From: Acholeplasmataceae bacterium
Lineage (GTDB): Bacteria > Bacillota_I > Bacilli_A > Acholeplasmatales > Acholeplasmataceae
Direction: 5' to 3'
Length of the DNA: 14,199 bases
Assembly: GCA_030656435.1 (NCBI GenBank)
Contig: JAUSOA010000217.1
Span: forward strand, 1 to 14,199
Below are positions 7,644 through 14,199 of this stretch, in pieces; positions within the stretch are counted from its first letter, which is position 1, and each line of letters begins with the position of its first letter. The notes under the pieces were generated by a model that was not told where the DNA came from, made no database searches, and saw nothing but the letters and a program-made list of their open reading frames with translations. The translations under genes were made by a program, and so were the position numbers.

Positions 7644-8072
7644 TTAGAAACTTGCAAATCCCGAACCAAATTCAACACATTGTTCTTCTTCTTCACTTGA
7701 TGGAGTTGAATTGACCTTGAAGCCTTCTTTATAAAGCTTTGCTCCAGCGTTGACGGTGCGTTCTTGCCATGCATCCATCCATTCGCCTTCACCCCAGCCA
7801 TATGAACCAAAGAGTGCAACTTTTTTACCTTTAAGTTCTGCTTCAACCGCTTCAAAGAATGGTTCAAACTCGTCTTCTTCTAATGTTTCAACACCCATGG
7901 ATGGGCATCCAAATAGGACTTTATCATAGCTAGCAACATCTGATGGGTCAACTTGGTCAACAGTCTTAAAATCTACAGTTGCTCCTGCACTTTCAAGTCC
8001 TTCTTTGATCTTTTCAGCCATAATTTCTGTGTTTCCGGTTCCACTCCAGTAAACAAGCAATACATTTGCCAT
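7644..8072 (-). CDS. Flavodoxin, short-chain
   Basis: This 142-residue protein is a typical short-chain flavodoxin, a cytoplasmic one-electron carrier that holds FMN. The FMN phosphate loop SGTGNTE is at residues 10-16. The second flavin loop PSMGVETLEE begins at 57, and the third loop GSYGWGEGEWMDAW (89-102) supplies Tyr91 and Trp93 for stacking near the isoalloxazine ring. The C-terminal acidic run SSEEEEQ fits the usual strong negative charge. The start is secure: an AAGGAGA site lies 8 nt before the ATG. The gene is monocistronic, with its own consensus promoter and terminator. Likely partners are oxidoreductases such as pyruvate:flavodoxin oxidoreductase or radical-SAM enzymes, but none is encoded in this window. 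Confidence 0.96.
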   Translation of the reverse strand: MANVLLVYWSGTGNTEIMAEKIKEGLESAGATVDFKTVDQVDPSDVASYDKVLFGCPSMGVETLEEDEFEPFFEAVEAELKGKKVALFGSYGWGEGEWMDAWQERTVNAGAKLYKEGFKVNSTPSSEEEEQCVEFGSGFASF

Positions 8073-8116
8073 ATTATTACTCTCCTTCGATATTTTATAT
8101 TCATATCTACGCTCAC

Positions 8117-8145
8117 ATTATAATTTATTTGGCCTACTTTGTCAA
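8117..8145 (-). promoter_or_regulatory. Perfect-consensus vegetative promoter of the flavodoxin gene
   Basis: TTGACA (8140-8145) and TATAAT (8117-8122) on the minus strand are separated by exactly 17 nt. Both hexamers match the housekeeping sigma-factor consensus without a mismatch. The start should fall near 8110, giving a leader of about 38 nt. The -35 lies 12 nt after the stop of the upstream surface-protein gene. Confidence 0.9.
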
Positions 8146-8157
8146 AAGATACCGCTT

Positions 8158-10227
8158 CTATTCTTTCTTATAAATGTAGTAAATAGTACTTGCAGCTAGT
8201 AGACCAACAATAACGACTGGTATAAAGGCAGATAACTCGTATTTTTTCTCGTTTCCTAATATAATAATTTCTCTGATATAGGTTGTATAATTTCCTCTTT
8301 GATCCACTGCAACATACGTTATTTTCTTTTTACCTGGTATGCTTGTGTTTATGGTTTGAGGAAAAAAATAAATTTCATAGGTACCCATATTATCCTCGAC
8401 ATAAAGACCTTCATAGGGATTAAAAATAGCGTGAACTTGGAGTGATAATTGAGTTGAGGTGATGATGGGGGGTATCCTATCGTCTACAGTAACTAAAAGT
8501 TCTTTTTGAGTGAAATTTAAAGAGGAGTCGAATAGCCTATAGGTTATTTTATAGATTCCTATCTCATTATACAAGATGAATCCGTCGATGAAAACGTGAT
8601 CTATTGTGATGTAATCATAGTTATCGCTCGCTATTTTAATCAATGATCTAAGCTCGAGTGGTTGGCTATTGACTTGTAGTAAAATTGAGTGCTGCTTTAG
8701 CTCTAATATGGGATCTATAATATCGATAACGAAAACCTCTGCTAACATCATCGTTTGATTTAAGGATTGGTCGGTTGCTAGAACGTAGATTGGATAGCTT
8801 CCGATTTCAAAATAATTGACTCGTTGATCATCAAATTGAATGTTAATTTTTGAGCTTGGATCATAATTATCCTCTAAAGAAAAATATAGACCAAAATTCT
8901 TTTTACTAAAATCTGTGATAATTAAATCATTGATTTGTGTTATCGTTGGTGATTCATTATCGATGATTTCAACATAGGATTGAAGAATTTCTTTATTTCC
9001 TGATAAATCTGTCACTTCAACTGTTATTGGATACTTACCAATAATATTCATTTTGAAGGCTGTTGTTATTTTTAAAGTCAGGTTATTTTTAAAATCATAG
9101 TTATCCTCATAATCAATATAGGAATTGATAAAAGGGACTTGATTAAAAACCTCAAAAATAAGTGGTTGACTCAAATTTATGATTGGCTTAATTAAATCTT
9201 TTACCTTCACTTTTATTTTTGTTTCTAAGGTGTTTTTTGATTGATCGGATAATTGGTAATAGATTGTGTATTCACCCAAAATATTCCATTCGATATCGTG
9301 ATATACTATCACATCATCAATAGAGATTAGATCGTAATTATCCGTAACATTTAAGATAAAGCTCTTTAAAATGGCTTCACTTTCTAATGAATGAACTGGT
9401 ATAACTGGAGCTTGACTCTTAAAGGTGATTTTTGGTTTTTCAATATCTATAATCGTAAGTATTTGACTGATTTCAGAGGACAACCCACTTTGATCAGTTG
9501 CTCGTATTAAAATAGGATAACTTCCCAATCTTGAATAATTCACATCGATATCTTCGATATAAATATCGATTACCGTATCATAATTATCGACAATCGTTAA
9601 GTAATTACTCCAAACAAAGGAAGCTCCAAAGGATAAAAGAAATTCTTTTTTTAAGGTTATTGTCGGGGGTAGATGATCATAGACCTCTAAACTACTTTTC
9701 ATCGTGACCGTATTATTAGATAAATCTGAGATTTGATAAACAATCTCATAGATTCCAATCCGGTTTAAAATAACCTTTGAAGAATTGATTTGAACCTTGA
9801 CATCAGAGACTGCATCATAGTTATCCGAATAGATCAAGCCTTCCTTTAAATCGGGGAGTTTTTGACTCAGTGGGATGCTAAATTGAGGAACTTGGATAAA
9901 TACTGGTGGCTTAAGATCAACGATATTGAATGTAATCGTTTTGACCTGCGAAATATTATAGGTTGGATAATTAACACGATATTTGATGTTATAGGCTCTA
10001 ACGACATTTGTATTCACAGTCGTTATAAAGGTCCATTCGACACCGTTTCTCTCATAAAACATTCTAGGATCAAAGGTCAATACATCATTAATATAAAGGG
10101 TAGCTTCAGGTAGATAGGTATAGTTATCGATGTTTTCCTTCAATTCGATATTCAAAAAATCATTGATCCAATCAATTCTAATTGTGAGTATGCTAAAGAT
10201 ACTGAGTAATGATAATAAAAAGGACAT
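8158..10227 (-). CDS. Surface protein of tandem Ig-like (DUF5011-like) repeats with C-terminal membrane anchor
   Basis: The product has 689 residues: a short hydrophobic signal-like N-terminus (1-17), a divergent N-terminal domain (about 28-105), then seven tandem beta-rich units of about 80 residues. Six units carry an exact DNYD motif at 135, 214, 296, 375, 453 and 535; the seventh has the degenerate EDNMG at 611. Each unit continues with G-x-Y-x-I, D-x-S-x-N and a closing V-x-D-x-x-x-P linker. This pattern matches the bacterial Ig-like/DUF5011 group of extracellular spacer domains, in which the Asp-rich turns may bind calcium (inference). A membrane helix (about 664-686) and the tail KKE anchor it with the bulk outside; there is no LPXTG sortase signal. 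Adhesion or a stalk role is plausible. AGAGGTG lies 5 nt before the ATG, and both lie within a long hairpin. No catalytic domain is visible. Confidence 0.9.
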   Translation of the reverse strand: MSFLLSLLSIFSILTIRIDWINDFLNIELKENIDNYTYLPEATLYINDVLTFDPRMFYERNGVEWTFITTVNTNVVRAYNIKYRVNYPTYNISQVKTITFNIVDLKPPVFIQVPQFSIPLSQKLPDLKEGLIYSDNYDAVSDVKVQINSSKVILNRIGIYEIVYQISDLSNNTVTMKSSLEVYDHLPPTITLKKEFLLSFGASFVWSNYLTIVDNYDTVIDIYIEDIDVNYSRLGSYPILIRATDQSGLSSEISQILTIIDIEKPKITFKSQAPVIPVHSLESEAILKSFILNVTDNYDLISIDDVIVYHDIEWNILGEYTIYYQLSDQSKNTLETKIKVKVKDLIKPIINLSQPLIFEVFNQVPFINSYIDYEDNYDFKNNLTLKITTAFKMNIIGKYPITVEVTDLSGNKEILQSYVEIIDNESPTITQINDLIITDFSKKNFGLYFSLEDNYDPSSKINIQFDDQRVNYFEIGSYPIYVLATDQSLNQTMMLAEVFVIDIIDPILELKQHSILLQVNSQPLELRSLIKIASDNYDYITIDHVFIDGFILYNEIGIYKITYRLFDSSLNFTQKELLVTVDDRIPPIITSTQLSLQVHAIFNPYEGLYVEDNMGTYEIYFFPQTINTSIPGKKKITYVAVDQRGNYTTYIREIIILGNEKKYELSAFIPVVIVGLLAASTIYYIYKKE

Positions 10228-10270
10228 GTTTTCACCTCTACCCTATGATAGAAGGATGCATGTCCTTTTT
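10217..10270 (-). promoter_or_regulatory. Long hairpin enclosing the ribosome site and start codon of the surface-protein gene; possible terminator of the ABC operon
   Basis: Perfect 12-nt arms, AAAAAGGACATG and CATGTCCTTTTT on the minus strand, are separated by 30 nt. Within the loop, CCTTCTA can pair with TAGAGG (one bulged T), which extends the structure. The outer 3' arm holds the ATG of the surface-protein gene, and the inner 3' arm overlaps its AGAGGTG site. It begins 11 nt after the ABC gene stop and ends in T5, then ATT. It therefore resembles an intrinsic terminator, although the total loop is long. I infer either termination with read-through or translational masking of the start. 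Confidence 0.65.
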
Positions 10271-10280
10271 CTTTAAATAA

Positions 10281-12107
10281 TTAAATTTTAGCTTCTAGCT
10301 CGACGCTCTTTTCCTTAAAGAATTGATTTCTATAGAGTTCAAAGTATGCGCCTCTTTGAATGAGAAGCTCTTCATGTGTACCCATTTCGACGATTTCTCC
10401 CATATCTAGCATGACGATTAAGTTTGCATTAACGATAGTTGATAATCTGTGGGCTACAATAAAGCTTGTACGATCGGAAAGTAATTGATTTGTAGCTCTT
10501 TGAATCACTTCTTCAGATTCAGAATCAATTGAAGAGGTTGCTTCATCAAGAATTAATATTCTAGGGTTTGCCAATACTGCTCTTGCAAAAGAAATTAACT
10601 GCTTCTGTCCAACAGATAACAGGTTTCCGCCTTCACCAACGAAGGTTTGATATCCATTATCTAAATTCGCTACGAAATCATCAACTCCAACCATTTTTGC
10701 TGCATAAATTACTTCATCATCTGTGGCAGTTAACCTTCCATATCGGATATTTTCCATGACGGTTGTTGAAAATAAATGCGGACTTTGAAGCACATAGCCT
10801 AACTTGGAATGAAGCCAATGAATACTTCTATCTCGGTAATCCTTTCCATCAATTAAGATGGAGCCTTCCTTTGGTTCATAAAATCTGGCAAGTAGGTTGA
10901 TCAATGTTGTTTTTCCACTACCAGTATGACCTACGAGTGCAACACTTTGACCTGCTTTAACCTTTAAGTTGAACTTATTTAAGATGACTTCATTATCCTT
11001 ATAAAAGAATGTAACATCTTTAAATTCAACATCTCCAATTAAATCTTCCCAGTTTTCTCTTTTGTCATTGAATAATCCACCATAGATTTCTTCAACTTCT
11101 TTACGGTCTACTAGATCAGATTTTGTTTCAATCAATCCAACAATACGTTCAGCAGAAGCTTGCGCATTTTGGAAATCTGATAAAATTCTTGAAATCGCCA
11201 TCACTGGCTCAAAGAAGTTTACGGTATAGCTGATAAACATTTGTAAGGTCCCGAGCGTAATAATGACTTGAAGTACAAAAATTGAACCTTGCACCATCGT
11301 AGTTGCTACTGCAACATATGCTAAAACCAAAATAATGGATGAGAATACTGCTGATGAAATCACCGCTTTAATACTAGCTCTTCTTAATTTATTCGCTGTG
11401 AGTGAAAATTCATCGAAATTGGATTCTTCTATCGAAAGACTTTTTGTGGTTTTCGCTCCAAGGAAGCCTTCGCTATACTGTGCAGTTAACTGACTGTTAT
11501 GTTTTCTTGCAATTCGATGTTGTTTTAAAATCAGTTTTCTAAATACATAAGCTATAGCAAGCATGATAGGAACGACAATCGTTACAATCAATGCAAGCTT
11601 GAAGAATGTGATATAAAGGACAGTCATGATAATAATCATCGATAAACCTGCCCAAACGAAATCAACTAAACCCCATGAAATGATTAATGATAATCTTCTA
11701 GCATCACTTGTCATTCTAGCCATGACCCAACCCTGAGGGGTTTGATCAAAGTAAGAATAGGATAACCTTTGTAGGTTCTTAAATGCTTGACGACGTAATT
11801 CATAGCTTGTTTCTGCTTCAATGATTCCTGCTTGATAAATGAATCCCCAAACTGCAAGACCAAAGCCTGCTGCTAACACTAAATTTGCTGCAACAAAATA
11901 TGGCCATGTCTCATAATTTCCAGCAACAAAAAACTCATCTATCGCATAGCGATTCAATAGAGGGATTGCTGCGTCTAGTAATGCTAAAATACCTGAATAA
12001 ACAATAAGTAAAATTAAATGTTTTTTAGATTTAAAGATAATACTAATAATCTTTTTCCAGGTTCCTAGCTGAACCTTATACTGAACGTCTTGATCATCTT
12101 GATGCAT
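10281..12107 (-). CDS. ABC exporter half-transporter with canonical Walker B (BmrD/YheH-like subunit)
   Basis: This 608-residue protein joins a six-helix exporter membrane domain (about 25-310) to an ATPase domain (about 355-600). Walker A is GHTGSGKTT (393-401), the Q-loop Gln is 441, Walker B ends LDE with catalytic Glu522, and the H-loop His is 553. Its signature motif is LSVGQ (497-501), not the usual LSGGQ. It should pair with the preceding gene product as a heterodimeric exporter of the BmrC/BmrD or TM287/288 kind. There, the site formed by this protein's Walker motifs and the partner's LSGGQ does the hydrolysis. Substrates of such pairs include drugs, lipids and peptides; none is implied here. 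The start is the ATG at 12107, preceded by AGGTGA, giving a 14-nt overlap with the upstream gene. A GTG at 12116 lies inside that ribosome site. Confidence 0.95.
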   Translation of the reverse strand: MHQDDQDVQYKVQLGTWKKIISIIFKSKKHLILLIVYSGILALLDAAIPLLNRYAIDEFFVAGNYETWPYFVAANLVLAAGFGLAVWGFIYQAGIIEAETSYELRRQAFKNLQRLSYSYFDQTPQGWVMARMTSDARRLSLIISWGLVDFVWAGLSMIIIMTVLYITFFKLALIVTIVVPIMLAIAYVFRKLILKQHRIARKHNSQLTAQYSEGFLGAKTTKSLSIEESNFDEFSLTANKLRRASIKAVISSAVFSSIILVLAYVAVATTMVQGSIFVLQVIITLGTLQMFISYTVNFFEPVMAISRILSDFQNAQASAERIVGLIETKSDLVDRKEVEEIYGGLFNDKRENWEDLIGDVEFKDVTFFYKDNEVILNKFNLKVKAGQSVALVGHTGSGKTTLINLLARFYEPKEGSILIDGKDYRDRSIHWLHSKLGYVLQSPHLFSTTVMENIRYGRLTATDDEVIYAAKMVGVDDFVANLDNGYQTFVGEGGNLLSVGQKQLISFARAVLANPRILILDEATSSIDSESEEVIQRATNQLLSDRTSFIVAHRLSTIVNANLIVMLDMGEIVEMGTHEELLIQRGAYFELYRNQFFKEKSVELEAKI

Positions 12108-13941
12108 CGTTGTCACCTGACTTCAGTAATGCTTGAAATTCCTTTTCAAGCTTGCCCTGGATATCCCATAGTTTTTTATACAAACCTGGTTGGTTTGCTA
12201 ATTCATCATGGGTGCCAATCGCTTCAATATTGCCTTGATCTAAGACAATGATTTGATCAGCTTCCTTCGCTGTTGTAATACGGTGTGTAATGATAATGGT
12301 TGTATGCTTATAATCTTTATCGAGTAATGCTTCTCTAATCATCATGTCAGTTTTTGTATCGACAGCACTCAACGCATCATCAAAAATAAGGATTGGCTTA
12401 TCTGCAACTAAGACACGCGCGATTGCGACTCTTTGTTTTTGTCCACCAGATAGGGTTGTCCCCTTTTCTCCCACGACCGTTTCATACCCTTGTTTAAAGG
12501 TTTTAATGTCTTTTTCGAGTGCAGCAGTTACTGCAGCACGATAAACACGTTCCTTATCCGTGTTTTTATGGGCAATAGCAATATTTTCAAAAACGGTTTT
12601 CGAATAAAGGAAAGGATCCTGTAATACGACACCAATTGAATTTCTAATATGCTTCTTGCTAATATCTTTTAATGATATTCCGTCGATGGTGACTTCACCA
12701 TCTATATATTCGTACATTCTTAAAAGCAAGTTGATAATTGTAGATTTCCCACTGCCTGTACGACCAATAATTGCAACTGTTTGACCAGCTTCAATTTTAA
12801 AACTAACTTTTTTAAGTAAATGCTCGTTGGCATCATTGAACTTAAATGATACATCCTTGAATTCAATTGCACCTTTAACCTCTGGTGTTTTAGTACCATC
12901 GTTTAAGTATTCGCTTGGCTTGTCTAATATTTCATTGATACGATCGGATGCAACAAGTGCCTTCCCGAAATCGTTAATGATTCTACCTAAACCACGTACT
13001 GGCCAAATAAGCATTCCTACTAGGGCGAGTGATGCAACAACACCTGCAGCATCCATGCCTCCATTTTGAACATAAGTCACACCGATCGCGATAATAACTA
13101 AATATTGGCTGATGCTAATGAAATCCATGACACCCCAATAAATCGCTACAATCTTATTTGCTTTTTTGAGTGAGTTCGCATATTCCGTATTCTTTTCTTC
13201 CATCTTTTCGATTTCATATACTTCATTTGCAAACGCTCTAACCACACGAGCACCTGATAAATTCTCTTGTACCACTGTCATCATTTTTGATTCTGTTTTT
13301 TCAATGTCTTCAAAAATCTTTTCAATTTTTACGAAATAGATAATGGATGCAGTTGCAACAATAGGTACGATGGATAGTGTAATCCAAACCATAGTTGGAT
13401 TAATTAAAATCAACTGGTAAGCACCAAAAAATAAAGTCGCTCCTAGGTGAACAACATCAAGCATGCGGGTTGTCAAAAAGCCTGTTGTTGATTCAATATC
13501 TGTTGTCACTCTTTGGATTAAATCTCCACTATCTGAGTTGTTATGAAACTCATAGTTCAAGTCCTGAATATGTCCATATAGACGTATTCTCATGCTTTCA
13601 GCTAAGCGTTCTTGAATCGAGCCTCTAAGCCACATTTCAAAGAATCTTAAGCTGAATCTGAAGAGCTGCAGTACCATGAGTGAAATCGCAATTCTAATAA
13701 CGATTCCAAGCACCTCATCATCTCTTCTAAAAAACTCGATGAGGAAAGAAGGTAAATTAACTTCACCTACTGAGACACTTCCCGGAGCAATGCCCGGGAC
13801 TGCTAAAAGTGTCTTGATTAAATACTGTGTAAATAGGGGAACATTCGAGTAAGTCCACTGGTGAAAGGCTGTTAAGAATGCAGCTACCATGAATACTACC
13901 AAAAAGCCCTTTGCTAAGCTGAATAATTTTATGATTCGCAT
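12094..13941 (-). CDS. ABC exporter half-transporter with degenerate Walker B (BmrC/YheI-like subunit)
   Basis: This 615-residue protein is the first gene of the exporter operon. A six-helix membrane domain (about 10-325) includes a long outer loop between helices 1 and 2 (about 45-78). The ATPase domain (about 358-590) has Walker A GRTGSGKST (393-401), Q-loop Gln441, signature LSGGQ (497-501), Walker B ILIFDD and H-loop His553. The catalytic Glu position is Asp522, as in the non-hydrolysing site of heterodimeric exporters such as BmrC or TM287. A homodimer is therefore unlikely, and the overlapping downstream gene supplies the complementary subunit. The ATG at 13941 has a strong AAGGAGG site. 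The stop is TGA, lying inside the start region of the next gene, so TGA is a true stop in this genome. The tail after residue 590 is charged and probably disordered. Confidence 0.95.
   Translation of the reverse strand: MRIIKLFSLAKGFLVVFMVAAFLTAFHQWTYSNVPLFTQYLIKTLLAVPGIAPGSVSVGEVNLPSFLIEFFRRDDEVLGIVIRIAISLMVLQLFRFSLRFFEMWLRGSIQERLAESMRIRLYGHIQDLNYEFHNNSDSGDLIQRVTTDIESTTGFLTTRMLDVVHLGATLFFGAYQLILINPTMVWITLSIVPIVATASIIYFVKIEKIFEDIEKTESKMMTVVQENLSGARVVRAFANEVYEIEKMEEKNTEYANSLKKANKIVAIYWGVMDFISISQYLVIIAIGVTYVQNGGMDAAGVVASLALVGMLIWPVRGLGRIINDFGKALVASDRINEILDKPSEYLNDGTKTPEVKGAIEFKDVSFKFNDANEHLLKKVSFKIEAGQTVAIIGRTGSGKSTIINLLLRMYEYIDGEVTIDGISLKDISKKHIRNSIGVVLQDPFLYSKTVFENIAIAHKNTDKERVYRAAVTAALEKDIKTFKQGYETVVGEKGTTLSGGQKQRVAIARVLVADKPILIFDDALSAVDTKTDMMIREALLDKDYKHTTIIITHRITTAKEADQIIVLDQGNIEAIGTHDELANQPGLYKKLWDIQGKLEKEFQALLKSGDNDASR
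12113..12118 (-). promoter_or_regulatory. Ribosome binding site inside the upstream ABC gene
   Basis: AGGTGA ends 5 nt before the ATG at 12107 and lies within the coding region of the upstream ABC gene. It favours ATG 12107 over the in-frame GTG at 12116. The arrangement suggests coupled translation and roughly equal amounts of the two subunits. Confidence 0.7.
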
Positions 13942-13965
13942 GTTGTTCCCTCCTTAGCCTTAATA

Positions 13966-13994
13966 AGTATATAGGATTTTTAATTTTTAGTCAA
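13966..13994 (-). promoter_or_regulatory. Promoter of the ABC exporter operon
   Basis: TTGACT (13989-13994) and TATACT (13966-13971) on the minus strand are 17 nt apart, with one mismatch to consensus in each. The predicted start near 13959 gives a leader of about 18 nt carrying AAGGAGG. No attenuator or leader peptide fits in so short a leader. Confidence 0.75.
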
Positions 13995-14033
13995 TTTTTG
14001 TCGGGTATAATACACAAATCAAAAGGTGAAATG

Positions 14034-14063
14034 AAAAAAAAGATTAAGAATTGACTTAATCTT
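14034..14063 (-). terminator. Intrinsic terminator of the right-edge gene
   Basis: A perfect 9-bp stem (AAGATTAAG / CTTAATCTT) with a 6-nt loop is followed on the minus strand by a run of T residues. The TAA stop of the right-edge gene (14056-14058) lies within the first arm, so gene end and terminator overlap. Confidence 0.82.
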
Positions 14064-14199
14064 CATCATCATAGTTTTGTGTTACCATTTTTAAATTTTT
14101 CAGAATCAGTGACATTTCATGTGAAATCTGAGTCGCTTCCTTGTAAAATTGGTGGAAAGAAAATAGTTGCAATGCATCAGTAAGGATATATTCAAGTAC
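14056..14199 (-). CDS. C-terminal fragment of an unidentified protein (partial, N-terminus beyond the window)
   Basis: The last 47 codons of a minus-strand gene enter from the right edge and end at TAA. The visible peptide starts VLEYILTDALQLFSFHQF, is predicted helical, and ends in the acidic tail NYDDED. The frame is open to the window edge, and a strong terminator follows at once, so this is a genuine gene end. The fragment is too short to name. A regulator of the adjacent exporter operon would be a natural guess from position, but nothing in the peptide proves it. Confidence 0.6.
   Translation of the reverse strand, partial: VLEYILTDALQLFSFHQFYKEATQISHEMSLILKNLKMVTQNYDDED

Noticed and set aside
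7634..7867. Minus-strand open frame of 77 codons overlapping the flavodoxin gene.
   Set aside because: It lies in another frame within the flavodoxin gene, whose motifs are complete, and it runs into the terminator.
9862..10113. Plus-strand open frame of 83 codons.
   Set aside because: It is antisense to the surface-protein gene, without a ribosome site or recognisable product.
12094..12116. TGA read as tryptophan, as in Mycoplasma and Spiroplasma.
   Set aside because: The ABC gene's TGA falls exactly at the overlap with the next gene start, and all tryptophans in the window's proteins use TGG, so the standard code applies.
12827..13069. Plus-strand open frames at 12344-12544 and 12827-13069.
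   Set aside because: Both are antisense to the ATPase and membrane regions of the first ABC gene and show no protein features of their own.
14006..14054. Plus-strand TATAAT followed by an AAAGGTGAA and a 7-codon frame (MKKKIKN).
   Set aside because: There is no -35, the ribosome site is too close to the ATG, and the tiny frame ends inside the terminator hairpin of the opposite strand.
1..14199. Mobile elements, CRISPR arrays, tRNA, rRNA, riboswitches.
   Set aside because: No transposase, paired terminal repeats, spaced direct repeats, cloverleaf or large structured leader was seen. All gaps between genes are under about 120 nt and are explained by promoters and terminators.

Overview
This is an A+T-rich bacterial window in which every gene I can support lies on the minus strand, so transcription runs from right to left. 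TGG is the only tryptophan codon, and TGA serves as a true stop: the upstream ABC gene ends on TGA inside the start of the next gene. Taken with the gene content (a short Firmicutes-type DnaE, a flavodoxin, a BmrCD-type heterodimeric exporter, and large surface proteins held by plain membrane helices), this suggests a low-GC Firmicutes-related lineage. A Mollicutes relative that keeps the standard code, such as Acholeplasma, would fit. That placement is inference; no rRNA or other phylogenetic marker beyond DnaE is present.

Layout in the direction of transcription. (1) At the right edge is the C-terminal end of an unidentified gene, closed by a clear intrinsic terminator. (2) A TTGACT-17-TATACT promoter drives two overlapping ABC-exporter half-transporter genes. 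Their sequence motifs predict one degenerate and one canonical ATP site in a heterodimer. (3) Just after the second ABC gene comes a long inverted repeat that looks partly like a terminator. It also holds the Shine-Dalgarno sequence and start codon of the next gene. (4) That next gene encodes a 689-residue surface protein of about seven tandem Ig-like repeats of roughly 80 residues, ending in a membrane anchor. (5) A flavodoxin gene follows, with a perfect-consensus promoter and its own terminator. (6) A tightly packed four-gene operon comes next: dnaE, a membrane-anchored alpha/beta hydrolase, an unidentified acidic protein, and a cation diffusion facilitator. Each Shine-Dalgarno sequence in it overlaps or nearly touches the preceding stop codon. 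(7) After a terminator, the start of a very large gene runs off the left edge. Its product has a CvpA-like four-helix membrane domain followed by a long, repetitive, probably extracellular region.

The window is mainly housekeeping and cell-envelope genes. I see no mobile element, CRISPR array, tRNA or rRNA. No gene-free stretch exceeds about 120 bases; the longer gaps hold promoters and terminators, listed separately. The least ordinary items are the start-codon hairpin, the two large repetitive surface proteins, and the Asn-containing metal site of the cation transporter.
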